NCBI RefSeq assembly: GCF_008831285.2
Contig: NC_045139.1
Coordinates: 29,057,206-29,121,205, forward strand
Length of the DNA stretch: 64,000 nucleotides
Direction of reading: 5' to 3'
Origin: Nymphaea colorata
Lineage: Eukaryota > Streptophyta > Magnoliopsida > Nymphaeales > Nymphaeaceae
Shown: one piece after another, positions 11,520-24,414 of the stretch
Layout: the number at the start of each line of letters is the position of its first letter
How positions within the stretch are numbered: the stretch's first letter is position 1
Notes under the pieces: model-generated
The model's database searches: none
Told to the model about the DNA's origin: nothing
Seen by the model: the letters and a program-made list of their open reading frames with translations, nothing else
Position numbers and translations under genes: made by a program

Positions 11520-13994
11520 TGCTTCTGAACCAAAGATATCTACTACCTAGGCTGCAGAGACAAGAGCGCGAGTGCCTTAACCGACTGTGGATCCCTTCAT
11601 CTCAGTAGCACTTATCCTGTAGATTTAAGCTTCCTGTCTCTACGGCATTTGGTTCAAAAGCATAAAGCTCAGAAGCCCAAAAGGAAATACAGAATGTTAG
11701 ATTCACCAGCAATCATCAGCCTGCAATTTAAACAATCTCTACGGCCGTCTCTTTTGGAACGCTCTGACACATTTGAATAAAGAGATTGGAACACCATCCT
11801 TGAGAAGCTAAGTATCTTTAGACTGATTCCTCTATTTTTTATGCTTCTTTACCATGGCATATATTATCACAAGAAATCGGTTTCTTTTTTCTTTTTATAA
11901 TATACAGCATCACCAAACAAAGACTGGCATGCTGCTGTAGAGGAATGTTCGGGGCCAGGTTTGTCACCTCTTTACGCATACATACACTTTTCACTCTAAG
12001 TGATGTTCCTTGTTTCATATTCAGGTTAGGCTCGGCTCACCCTCTGGTCGGGGTAAGGCATCGGTTCAACCTAGTCTGTTCTTGCCCAAAATACAACTGT
12101 ATTGGTGGCTTCCTTCTTTTGCAGAAAAGATAAAGAAACCAATACTGGTAGTTATAAAGAGTGCACCAACAAGATTAAAGTAACGTTCTGCCAAACGAAT
12201 CTTTCAATAGTTCAATCATTTACATGTTTAGCTGATAACATGTTGCTATTTTCCAGCTTCTAGAAAATTTAACTTTAAGAAATGTTTTATGCAGTTTTCG
12301 GCAGGTATTTAGTTTCTCCATTGATTGCAAGTTGTGTACTTTCAAAATAGGAAGTTCAGCCACTTTGGAATGCTCCAATCATGGAGATACGATTTTCGGG
12401 GTCATCAAAAGAATGAAAAAGATATAAAACACAGAACTCGACACATTTCTTTCACCAATGTGATCGTATGAACCAGCAGAAGCAAACCAAAAGATTCTTT
12501 GAATTCTTGGTAGAAGAGAGAAGAATCGATGGCCATCGACGAACTTAACTTCAATTTCCGGAGATATTTTTTTTTCTGTTAATTATTTGAAAACAGAAAA
12601 AGGTTCAGGAAGGCACTAACTTTATTTTATTGTTGCCCCAACTGGTTTTTTGGTGTGGAGTCTTTTGAGTTCTTGACGGAATGTTGGGGTGCCTTTGACT
12701 GAGCCAGCGCCCAAGAAACCAGACCCATAAGTAGGTTTTCATAGGCTGCGCTGCCACAAGAACACAAAAAAAGTGTATGGGGGATTAACCGGCACAGTGT
12801 ACTTTTATATCCAGATTTTGATTGTCTCTCCTACTTTAGAATTTTTTGCTTTGCTTCTGGTAGCTCTTGAATCAATGCAACCAAAAACGTAAAACAAACA
12901 ATCCTTAGTTTCTGGTGCTGGATGGTTTTTTTCCTTTTGCTTTTCTTTATTTATTCATTCTTCTATCCACTTTCTTTTTCTTTCTTTTCCTTTCTCTTTC
13001 TCCCACTGTTTTTTTTTTTCTCGGTCTAATTGCATGGTGTTCAAAGAAAACCTCCTACAAGCTTCCCCAGATCAGCATTCACAATGCTTATCACCCTTTC
13101 TCGAATATCTAGAACTCCCCTTTGCTCCCTTTAATTCCTTTCTTTGCTTTGGATTTTCTTTTTCGTGGGTAATATCGCATGGAATCGTAATTTTTTTTTT
13201 AAAGCTTTAAACTTTATCAAATTTTAGCACACCTCTCTCTCTCTCTCCCCGCGTGTGTGTTTTTGGATGTTTTGTTAAATCCATTGTAAAAATTTAAAGC
13301 GTTTGGTCGTTGGAAGACCGCATAGTTTCAAAATATCCCATATAAAGCAGATGTGTTAGTGGTACTTTACATGATAGAGATCCCACGCCAACACTACTTT
13401 TGGTTAGAACGCTAGCCACAACACCTCTGCTTATGAGCGTGCAGGCACAGAGAGAGAGAGAGAGAGCACGTAACTCAAAGATTCTTATCCACCTCATGAA
13501 AGCCTTGCAAATTAGATATCTTGAATCCATGACTAAGAATCATCACCGAGACGTGAGCCACTTAATCTGCTTATGTTCTCTCGATCTTTATGCTGCAGCA
13601 GGATTAAGCTCCGGTCATATTGGTGGTATATACAATATAGTGTTCTATACAATTTGAACGAGGAACTATATACACGCCACATGTAGAGTTGTTGCTGCAC
13701 TGGAGAAGGTGAATCAGACCAAATGTAGTGGTTTTGTTAGTGCACAGATGATGGCATACTGACAAGAAAATGAATGAAAGTGAATCTGAGCGTCCTTATT
13801 ACTGATCTACAAAGCCCAGCGTTCGGCGTATTCCCTCTCCTGCGGAGCCAGCTCTACCTTCTTTCTTTGCATTAATCAACTAATCAAAAACGATTATGCT
13901 AATTGGGATTGATTAGCATATGGACCTCACTCACCTTTTTTTTCAAGCATGAGGTTTCTCCAAGTATTTGACTCCCTTCCCTACCCCTGGACCA
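11520..13994. other. Intergenic stretch upstream of the CLE45-type gene
   Basis: This includes the CLE promoter. I could not pick a convincing TATA box. It contains T-rich and CT-rich tracts near 12.9-13.25 kb and a short GA repeat near 13.45 kb. No gene, RNA gene or element with matched ends was recognised. Confidence 0.5.
13449..13466. repeat. (GA)n microsatellite
   Basis: About nine AG units in intergenic DNA. Confidence 0.85.
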
Positions 13995-14377
13995 GGGATG
14001 TCAATATGTCCGATTCATATCAGATATCCTTCTGAACCATTCCGTATGAAAAAATAAATAAATGAATATTCAGTTAAGAAATCAGATCGGCTTCGGATTT
14101 AAAAAATGAGATCCGATCGGATTCGGATTCAGATCGGATATAGTTTTAAATAAATATCTTATATCCAATGCTCTTGCATTTAGAAAATTAGTCAGATTTG
14201 GTTCAAAATTTGGATTTGAATATACATGTAAAAATCGGATTCAGATTGTGAAATCTGATTTTGGATCCGGATATGGTTCTTATTTGTTCATATTTGAATA
14301 CGAACTCATATCTGAATGTCAGAAAAAGGGAATGCAGTTAATCGTTATCGGATTTGAATCTGATCCATTGACATTCC
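13995..14377. mobile_element. MITE-like element with GGRATGTCAAT termini
   Basis: The left end begins GGGATGTCAATATGTCCG and the right end, read on the opposite strand, begins GGAATGTCAATGGATCAG. The terminal inverted repeats are therefore about 22 bp and imperfect. The 383-bp interior is AT-rich, filled with GGATTC/GATCCGG words, and has no coding capacity. A target-site duplication is not clear. This fits a non-autonomous DNA transposon. The superfamily is not assigned. Confidence 0.7.
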
Positions 14378-15706
14378 TACCTTATATGTTTGTGAGTAAA
14401 ATTTCAACTGTTTAAATTCTGCCCATATAGTTTGTTCTATAAGACGGATGAAGGTAGAAGAGTGTGAAACTTGTTCTGCTGCTAGATTCCATATATTAAT
14501 AGTATCCAAATTCAAATGGTTGTTGGCTCCTTATCAGATCTTAGTTGTCTACAGCTTGCACAAAGAGTTGATATCAGAAATTTAACTAATTAAATTATTA
14601 CTTGCAGCGGATCATCATGGTCTGTCCATCATATTGAATCATGGCTACCAGATCCTTGAACTTTAGTTCATTAAAAGAACAAAAATAAGAAAATTAGGAT
14701 TTTGTTTGTCTCTAATTAGTCAAGGGGCTAATAGATAAAGATATCAATGGGTGAGAAATTTTGTCAAATTCTAGTGTATCAAAGCTGATATTGGTTCGAC
14801 CTCCAGACCCAAAAGTTCGGAACCTTAATCAGCATCAATGAGCACCCTAATTTACAAGGTAGACGATTGTTCAGGCTTCCTAGTCCAGATTAGGGGGCAT
14901 TTTTGCAGAGTTCTAATTTCTTGTTCACGTGTCTGACAAATGAATCGCTTTCCTTCTACGTCACGAACAATGGCATACATATACTTCTATAATAAAACTA
15001 AACAGCATTTTCCAGCCCATTTGTCGGAAATCAAAGGATATCGTTATCGTAATCTCAAGATTATGCAGAAAAAAGTTCTGTTAACATGATATGGGCAAAT
15101 CGATGGCCTTACCAGTTTACTGATCATGGTCGAAGCCACGGGGTTTGGCACTTCCCATTCCAAAGATGCACACAACCCGAAAATGTGAAACCAATATCGT
15201 GTTATGTTAATTTAAATGAAAATCGTTCTTAGATGAAAGGCTTTCACTAAGGAGTTTTTCTACATTCTCAAAAAGATAAGTGCAGGGGCCGCCTGGTGAA
15301 ACTAGAACGACCAAGTCCCAAAATATTTGACCGTCACCTAAAGAGAGGTTTTCTTCTGATTTCCATTAAATAATAATGATGATGATAATGATAAAAGAGT
15401 TCATCACCCAAGCGTGATATCTGATGACGGAAAAAATGTTACGATATGTAACCCTCCTTTGCTGACGCCAACTTTCCAGAGGGATTTGGCAACAAAAATG
15501 AGGTGGCGGGGATAAAAGGCAGCCTCCAGTCCGAAATAGACGCAGGATGAAGGGTAAAGTTTATCACTGCAGAAGCAAATCCACTGACGCTTATTTAAGT
15601 GAGTGCCAATTTTTTTTCATTTTTTAACCTTCCTTCCCATCTGGAAAATTATTTACACCTGGATAAATTCACCAATAATAAAGATATCGTTGGAACGATA
15701 AGTTCC
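14378..15706. other. Intergenic stretch, no gene seen
   Basis: AT-rich DNA downstream of the RINGv gene (which is on the minus strand) and of the MITE-like element. There are no credible frames. The right end carries a plus-strand promoter-like motif listed separately. Confidence 0.5.
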
Positions 15707-15714
15707 ATATAAAA
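15707..15714 (+). promoter_or_regulatory. Plus-strand TATA-like box facing the 3' end of the RINGv gene
   Basis: CCATATAAAAGCAGAG is a strong TATA consensus, preceded by a dyad with GGAAC/GTTCC arms at about 15692-15706. Downstream lies a purine-poor leader-like stretch and an ATG at 15786 that opens a 24-codon frame ending at 15860, nine bases short of the RINGv stop. No longer gene is visible. It could drive a short transcript antisense to the RINGv 3' end, or be chance. Confidence 0.3.
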
Positions 15715-15868
15715 GCAGAGAGAACCCTCACCCTGCATCCCCTCTCAGGCAACGTCTGCGTCCACATCAACCTACAAAGACAACCATGTATTTGTCCCGC
15801 GCAACAGGAAAGGAAATTACATCATACAAGCCTCACTGGACCACCATCCTCGTCCTTTAATTTGCTAT

Positions 15869-18800
15869 TTATTGGAAAGGCTCGTGAGCAGCCAGCGCAG
15901 CAGCTGGTGCCACTGTCAGCTGCAGCCCTCTTGCTCGTCCGGACTGCAATACAAATGCCAACTCTGCCGCCGCCAATGCTGCAGCTTCCTGCAACAAGAA
16001 AGGACACATGCTTATGAGCACAAACGTCGAGAGGAACTTGCACTACGCTGGGCAAAACAGTTGACCGCCATTGTCCAAGAAAATTACGGATGGGAGAACA
16101 ATAAGCACGAGAAAACTGGATACAAAATCCTGCAAACTATGCTAGCGTTAGGAGACTCGTGACCCAACAAGGAGCCAACTAACTTCAGAAGATTGACTGG
16201 CAGATCGGGATAGAATTTCATTTCGCAGTACGTAAAACAATCTGAAATTTGTATGATTCTGATGACCTCTAGGATTAGACAGTAATCTACTAAGAACATA
16301 AACAAAATATAACAACGAAAATGTTTGATAACAAGTTGTGTAGAATAATATGACCGACAGGCATCACTAATCAAGTTGTGTATAAAAGTCGTTGCCAATG
16401 CCGTGCAATGTTTTTGGTCTTCACATTTTTGCAATTTTACACTTCCAAGCATCCCCTGTGAACAATATAACTAAACCTGATGATTAGTAAATAGAACTCT
16501 GTTTCCTTTTTCCTTGTACACAATGGCAAACCTAGTTTCCTTGCCTTCTCTGTTTAAAGCATGGCTACCCTTCTCGTCTTCATTAATATTTTAGTAAGTT
16601 TGTCCCCAAGAATTTTCTTCAAAATGGTTCTCTCATGAATAAGTTTGACATCTTTTCGCAAACATATACAGTGATAAAAGTTTTAAAAACTGCAAAAAAA
16701 AAAATTAAGGTAAAACGGACAGCATTAGGACACGCATGACGAGAAATCTTTTACTTTTCACGGCATTTAGTTGAAATAATTGCAATACATCTTTTGAGTC
16801 TTTGACAAAAACTATTATATCATATCTAATCAATACTTTCAGCTGGCCATACACACAATAACAACAAATGTAAGCAATACCATTGAAATGATGTGTCAAA
16901 GCAGACCAAGGTAGTCAGCAGAATAGGCATTTAGGTAAGTCCCCTTAGCAAATCCAAATGAAAGACATATTTTCTAAATGTTTACACTCAAAATGAATTT
17001 ATTTTTTCTGTGTCTTCATTTATAAATTGGACTGGAGTAAGAAGTTTCATTCTTTCCCTGGTTTCTTCTTCCTCTACCTTAAATTCTTTATTTTTCTCAG
17101 TTTTTTCTGTATTCAATTGTTAAATCTAAATTGAACAATATTGCAAAAACAAAAAGATACATAAGCTATGTCACATAGGTACGGGTACAGTGTTTTCACA
17201 AATCTTGATATGGCGGTACAGAAATAGTTATATATTTTTAATTAATTATATACATGAAATCAGCAAAAAAATAACATAAATATAAGAAACTGATGTCATT
17301 TTTGGCCTAGATATGTTGTACGAAAGTAAGGAAGAAGGAGGAAGAGGCGTCAGGCGAAAATAAGTTCATTTAAAGTGACATAGGTATTATGTATGAGAAA
17401 AAAGAAGGAAGTACCGTACCAAGCGGTACCGCCGTACCGGTATGGGTACGTGGGCGCTCCCCACGTACCACTGTGACATAGTACACAAGGCAAACATGCA
17501 TGGCAAGGACACATATCGTAGAGATATATCTACTAACCTGTCTTTGGCGTCTCCTTTGCAAAATACTGAATGCCCAAGCCATAATATAGCAAGGCAAAAG
17601 AAATGCAGCAGCACGAAGTAGGAAAAGCTGCTTCACAGATAAATTATGTTAGTCAAGCATCAAATATTAACATCATAACTTGAAAGGCAGTGAAAGGAAA
17701 CATTAGGAAATCTAGAAAAAGGGGGATAATGCTGAAACTTTTACACTTACAGAGAAAAAGGTAGATGCATCTTCATCCCCATCAGGATTAGTAATGGTCA
17801 GTGCATGCCTCAAAAGCAGAAGAGCCATTAACTGAAGATAGAAACAACAAAGCCAAAGGTATAATCTTAGAAACCATTAGCAATAATCTGCAAAATTGGT
17901 GAACTCATTTACTTCAGAAAACAAGATATCCTTGTTTTGAAAAAGACAAACCCATGTCTTTTATTTATTTTTCTGGCAAACGCAAAAGCTCTTGTTTATG
18001 GATTCATCAGATAGTATCAAGGCAATTCATTGACTTCAGGAAACATGATAACCTTGTTTTAAAAATATTAAACCATCTTTTATTCATATTTCTAGCAAAG
18101 GCGAAAGAACTTGTTGTTTGGATTCATCAGCTAGCACCAAGACAAACAGGACTTACAATGAGTGCAGCAGACCGGCAGAATGCAGCACCACTGGCATTCG
18201 TAGAAGCATACTCATCATACTCAGACTCCAAGAAATGACGTTCAGCAGCTGCCATTGCTAAGAGGCGAGGATCATGCAAATCCAGTGTAGTCCCAGAGAT
18301 CGCCCAGCCTCCACTGCATCACAAAAGGGATATTATATGTCTTTTGAGTTTCTCAGTAAATAGGAAACCACATTTAAAGTGAAAAATAATCCAGAAGAAG
18401 CCTAGAAATGAAGTACGATACTATCAATTATCAAGAAGGAGAAATCATAGGAGAAGACACTTGCCTAATATCTATGGTAGTCTCATCAGCTTGAGATCGA
18501 GGAGGTGGAGCAGTATAACCAGGCTTATATTGCTGTCATCAGTACCATGCGAACACAGATCAGGTTACAGGACAAAGTGCATTCATAAACCAAGTAAACA
18601 TTTGAACATTTTTGTGTGCCAAGACATGAATGTGACTTTATTTTGGTCTTTAGAAAATCATACAAGACCATCAATCAAAATTTAAGACAAAAGGCAAGAA
18701 ATCAACTAACCTGATGACATATCTCACATGTGATATCACCTTTTTCATTGCACCAACGTTGCAAGCACTTCCTATGGGCATACTGCAAAAAACACAGCCT

Positions 18801-19558
18801 TCCATGTCCATCACTTATATCATGAGAAACTATCCTTATCGTAATATAGAAAATCAGATAAAATATACCTAAAAGATAGCAGCAGGATGGTGTCCTTCAA
18901 GTACATCAAATTACCATATGCATGACATTAACTAACATTGCCATAAAGATTACCTATATCATGATCTAAAAACTAAAAACATTGTGGTTATGAATTCAAG
19001 CAACTAATCCTTCCAAAATGTAAATGCCAATTACAAATAAATTCCATGCAAAACCTCTGAAACACTTAGTGGCTACAACCAGTCCAAAAGGCCAACATCA
19101 ATTTCAAATGCTCATCCGTAAGAGCCAGACTATCAAAGCCAGTCTAGAGCTTCAAGCAACATAAACTAACCCAACTAATTCGCAAGGTAAAAACTGACCA
19201 TGGAGCAACACATAGACTAGAAGGAGAGAATGTCTTTACTTCAAATATTTTAATCTGAACATCAGTAAGGCATAGTCATAACTACCTTCAGACTGCCACT
19301 GCAAGCGCAAGGGTTCTCAAGATTCTTTATATGGTCCTCCTCTTGACAAATCCTGCATTCTCCTATCTGCAGAAGAGGTTTCTCCTCATCAGAAACCTCC
19401 TGCTCATCCACAGTTTTATCAGCGGCATTCTCCGGCGATGAAGAATCAACAGTAGTACTGCTCAAGGAAGGCCCTTCTCCAGATGGACCTCCTGGACCAG
19501 ATTCAGGTGTTTCAGGTGTTATCAGGCGATCAACATGCACAACTACATGATCACCCAT
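15869..19558 (-). CDS. RINGv (RING-CH) E3 ubiquitin ligase with DUF3675 membrane domain
   Basis: This is a membrane-anchored E3 ubiquitin ligase of the plant MARCH-like/PITCHOUN group. Coding exons (minus strand) are 19286-19558, 18711-18782, 18465-18532, 18157-18313, 17751-17831, 17538-17627 and 15869-15988. They join in one frame to 286 aa. The C4HC3 zinc ligands are all present: C68-x2-C71, C84-x-C86, H94-x2-C97 and C110-x2-C113. Next come QYKPGYTAPPP and the DUF3675 region (LDLHDPRLLAMAAAERHFLE, SGAAFCRSAAL), with hydrophobic segments LMALLLLRHALTI and LRAAAFLLPCYIMAWAFSIL. The Ala-rich tail ends LAAHEPFQ. Exon 3 leaves through a GC donor (TATTAG/gcaagt), the only choice that keeps frame with the conserved next exon. 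A 5'UTR intron ends at 19585. In Arabidopsis PIT1 of this group affects cuticular lipids; the substrate here is unknown. Confidence 0.93.
17903..18144. repeat. Imperfect ~120-bp tandem duplication inside a RINGv intron
   Basis: Unit A (17903-18024) and unit B (18025-18144) align end to end. They share TCATTxACTTCAGxAAACA, CTTGTTTT, CTTTTATT, CTTGTT and TGGATTCATCAG blocks with scattered substitutions. Unit B stops 12 bases from the donor site of coding exon 4. The divergence suggests an old duplication. Confidence 0.85.
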
Positions 19559-19584
19559 TTTCTGATCACCTTCTGATTCTCAAA
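19559..19584 (-). promoter_or_regulatory. 5'UTR exon segment of the RINGv gene after a leader intron
   Basis: On the minus strand TTTTTGCAG ends at 19585 and is followed by 26 leader bases running directly into the ATG. The matching donor is probably one of several GTAGG/GTATT sites between 20.3 and 20.5 kb, for example near 20497. The leader intron would then be roughly 0.8-0.9 kb. Confidence 0.55.
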
Positions 19585-20670
19585 CTGCAAAAATAAGAAG
19601 AACAAATGCATCAGCCACCCGCCAAAGGAACTATATTTCAGCTTAACAAAATGGCAATTCTATTCATTCATCTGCCTGCAAAAAAAAGTGAAGAGAAACA
19701 GACATGCTTGAAGAAATGACAAGACGCTTCAGAAAAGGCGATAAAAATTCATCCATAATAACCAAAAACCAGCCGAGAAATCCATTGACAACGGAATTGA
19801 AACTCATGAGAGAGAGATATTCACCTTTTCTGAAAGAACTTCAGATGAAACGTCCAAGAGAGGCAATTCAACCCTTCTCAAAGAACAATAATAAGAAGAG
19901 GAAGATAATTGCGCGTTGACTTCAAAAAAAGACAGCCGCCCGCCTTCAATCAGATGGATTTTCTCCACAATCTATCTAAGAGTTTCTCCCGGAACTGCAA
20001 CAACGAAGGAAATTTACCCACCGATTTCACAAATTGACCAAAACATTCGGCGCTTAGAATATGTATAAACGGCAATTGCCTCGAACAATAACATGATTTC
20101 AACAACAGATGGAAGGAAAATCGGAACTTTCCTCAAGCTCTCCCAAAGAGAAACGAAACTTCTCCCTGAAGCAACACAAATTCAGAACAAGAATGTGTGT
20201 GCAGCTTCCACCCGATAGATTTATCCCAAAGTCGTTCGCCCGCTGAAAAACCCACCGACGTCGAAAACTAAAACCTAAACCCCCTCTCGCCGTCTTCACG
20301 AGAACATCGACGGACATTTCTGCCCCGAAAACTAAATTCCCTAAAAGATCACCAAATGCAAGCGGAAATCGTGATTCCTACCGCAAAATAAAACCAGAAC
20401 CCTAAAGAAGGCAGCTTTTCCAAACAAAAACCAGGAGGCTCGAGAAAGCACCTACCAAAACTAAGCTTCCAAAAGAAGGTTGACGAGAGGAAATACCTTA
20501 ACAAGAAAGAGTCGATTGATCGATTAAATGGTTGGTTTCATCAGAAGAACGGCATCATCACCCGGTCGTCGTCACGGCCAACCATCCACAAGAAGAAAAA
20601 AGCAAGAATGGGAAAAGGAAGACAAAGTGTACAACCCCAAAAGAGAGACTTTTATGCACGAAGCTTCCCC

Positions 20671-20679
20671 TCATTTATA
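20671..20679 (-). promoter_or_regulatory. Putative TATA box of the RINGv gene
   Basis: The minus strand reads TATAAATGA about 1.1 kb upstream of the start codon. This is the right distance if a leader intron is removed. Inferred from motif and layout only. Confidence 0.4.
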
Positions 20680-20739
20680 TTTCCCTCGAGACACGGAGCC
20701 GAAGCGCAGTCCGAAGCTAAGTCCGGGCCTCGGCTTCGG

Positions 20740-23700
20740 ATAACGTAACGCCAACGCCCGTTAACCCCCACCGGCGACACGCAAGACGTTTTGAGGGGGT
20801 TTCTTGAGGGGGGGAAAAAAAAAAGTGAAAGAGAAAGACCGTTTCAGCCCTGTAGTATCGGATATGCTCAAATCCAAATTTGAAGAGAAAACCGGACCTT
20901 GAACTCGGGATCCACTCTCTTGGCACATTTAGGTTTCAAAAAATGGCGCACCAATCGGTTCAGTTTGTGAAGTTCTGGATCCAGACACGGATCGCATTTT
21001 CTGACGAAGGATCCACTGCATAATGGATTCGGGTCATTATGGTAATGATAACCCAAAATGGGTAAAAGAGGCTGACCTAATAATGGTTCTGTGAACACTA
21101 AAAATCTTATCCCTAATTGGCCATAGGAGTCAACTGGAAACCCCGTTTTAGACGTCTAGGATCCAATTTTTTCTTGGGTTTGAGCTAAGGGTCATACAAG
21201 TCATAGAGTCTGAGGAAGAATTTTGCCTTTGAAAGAAAAGCTAGTCAAAGGTCTTTGAGAGGCTAAAATCACCGCATTGATAATATGGATTCATCCTTAA
21301 CGCTTTAGCAATTAAAACTTTTAAATTGTTGTTGTTGTTTTTTTTTTTTTCTTTTTAAGTAAGAGTTTTAACTTGTTTGATGGCTAAGAATTAAAAATAT
21401 GTCATTAAGAAATAGTTAATATTGTTATATATAATACTTTTAAATTTTTGGTGATTGGGTATCATCCCTCATATTTGATTTTTCCTTAAGGTATATGTGA
21501 TAATCTGAAACTAGCAAAAGAGTAAGTGACAGCGAAGAGTCTCATTCCCTTGGTCATTGCTGGGCTTCAAACATCGAAATTAAGAAAGTTATAAAGAGTT
21601 CAGATGGTGAGGAAAATCAAAGAATAGTATAATTTCCTTTGAAACATAATTCACCTGTTCATTGCCTGAGAAGACAATCGGGTATCGGTTTTGAAACTGG
21701 AATGTTTTGAGAATGACAAAAGGAAAAAACGTTGCTACGCGAAATAAATTGGTGCATTCTGATTTTTAATCAAGAAACGGAAAAAAAAAAATTCATCTGC
21801 AATCATTCAAAAGGTCTATGAATCGGCAAACCAGCACTCTCTTATTTGCATGTAGCTAATATAGTAAAGTTTGGCTGCTTCTGGTGTTTGCAAATCGCTA
21901 AAAAACAATATGAACTGTTGTAGCATCATAATCTATCTACTGCCAACAGTTTTTAGCAACAAACTTTCAAGTTTTACTCCTTCTGTAACATCTGACATAT
22001 GAGAAATTTGAATCTGTCAACCCCAATTGCAGACCCATGGATGGCAAATAAAAGACTAACATCAAGCGGGTGTTTTCTTTCTTTTTCTTTAGTATGAGGT
22101 GACACTGACTCCTCTATATTAATCTTTCTAAATTATTAAAGAATACAATAGAAAGTAATGTTCAAGTGTAGTCTACGGGTGGATGAAATATATAATTTTG
22201 GATCAACCGGTGCACAATTTTGGTGGATTTTTCGAAAAAACTTCCCGTTGATATTTCATGGGCGACCGTTGAGGACGCGGGGCGAGGCCCCACAATTTAT
22301 TTATTTCTCAGTGGGATCACGCGGGGAGAAAGGGAGAGTCTCAGTGGGACCCACCAGCGCGCGTCGAGAGGCTCGGCCTCGGCGGCTGTTACCGGGGACC
22401 AACACATCAAATTAAATCCTATTTTGCGTTCAAAACACGAGTCAACGGTCAATGCCTTCTCGAACAACTCGCGGGTTCGGGTCGGATTAACGCTCTACCA
22501 ACCCCATTATATTATCTATCAGGATCAAAAATGCAATCCTGACTTGTATTAAACGTTTTCTCTTTTTAATGTTTAATTTAAAAAACTAATTTTATTTAAT
22601 CCCCGACGATATCATACCCTTAGACTTCTAAAGTTTACATCAACTTTATTGTCACCCTTTGCAACTTATAGAAATAACACACAAAAAAGAGGAGTCAGTG
22701 GGCACAAGATTCAAACATTGAACCCCTTACATCGCTGTAGTCTAGTTATACTATGTCCTTTGAGGCAATTTGTATCAACATCGATATCGGTTTACACATT
22801 CTATCTAGATCTGCATTGGGATTAGGATGATCAAATTCAATCTGAAGTATATTTAGATTTGTGTTTATATAGGGAGTTGGTTTCCTGTTTCCAATAAAGC
22901 GTCCAATTAAAACTCATTCTCAGGTCCAGATTTACCTATGAAAATTTGTAACTTAGGAATATGTTTTTCTAAGTCGAAGTTTACAAGTCAGGAATATGTA
23001 TTTTTCTAAGTCGGTTTCAATTCTTCTGCCTCTCCCTTGTTCACCAAGAAATTGTCCCATTTTTTTCTTTCATATCTCTTTCGTGGAACTTCAGGGGACG
23101 GTGGCGAATAGACAATCAAACTTAGAAACATTTTCTCCCTCAAATTTAGAACAGCCACAACGCACCAATATGGCAAAGCAGGTACTTATGAGTTTTGTTT
23201 TTTTTTTTTTTGATGGGAACTGATCCAAACTACCTTCTTTTATATGATTTATCTTGTTTTTTTTTTACTGGTTTTCGTTTTGTCTTTTAAAGTTATTGGT
23301 CAGTAATGTGTAATGTTCTTCTTTACATTATTTGTTTATTGCTTTCATTTTTTATGTTATTTTGCCTACATATATAAAGCCTGTCTTATCCCTGTACCCA
23401 TATTTTATAAAGTACTCTCATTTTTGTACATGTACCTGCACTCATTTAACTTGGTCCTTTGGAAGCACTTACCAAGCTTGTTGGGGTTGTCATTGTAAAC
23501 TAAAACATTCTTATCGGAGTTCTGAAATTTGCCACCAATATATTCTGGTGTCACAAAGAACCAGATGTTTCGGAAAATATTGCGTTACTAACGAAGAAAA
23601 GAAGAAGAAAAACATATCTTTTTTTAAATGTGAAAATTATTACCAAATTTATCACATTTTATTCTTTTTTTTTTACCTATTTTTAGTTTTTCTCTTTCGC

Positions 23701-24382
23701 AAATTTAATGTTCGAATTTAAACTTAAACTAAATTATTTTTCAATAATTTTACCATGATTATTTTTTTTATGAAAATTCTTATGCTTTCTTTTAGTTTAT
23801 CAAGTATTTTATCTTTACATAATTTTTTAGAATATTTGAATTTGAAAATTTTGGTTATCTTTTTTTCTTGAGAAAAAAACACATTTGCCAAAAAACACGA
23901 GAAAATCTTTTTTTTTAAAAAAAAAAAACCCTATGACAATATTTGTTATGACATATGTATAGGTTAGAACATTTTTGCATTGGCTATTCGCTTTTGAAAG
24001 CAAGAAAATCAAGACCGACTCTAAAACAAAGGAAGTTGTTTTTATGGAAAGAGAGGGCAATTTAACTTATTAATTATGATGGTATAGTCAGATTCTTTTT
24101 GAAAACTTAGGGGGCATCTGCATAACTAACGCAGCAAAACCTATATTTTAAAAGCAAAACCTAATTTTGCCTTCAAAACAAGGTTTTTTCTAGTGTTTAG
24201 GTGCCATGCAAAATCTGGAATAGGGAAAATCCAATTTTGATAAAATTTCGTTTACTCCTCCTCCTATGTTCTTCATAGAAAACCTGGATTTGGGTGTATT
24301 ATCCAAACAAATAAACCAACTTATTAAAAAAAAAACTAGGTTTTGTAGAAGCCAAGTTTTGTTAATGAGTTCTATAACCTTT

Positions 24383-24414
<32 letters not shown>

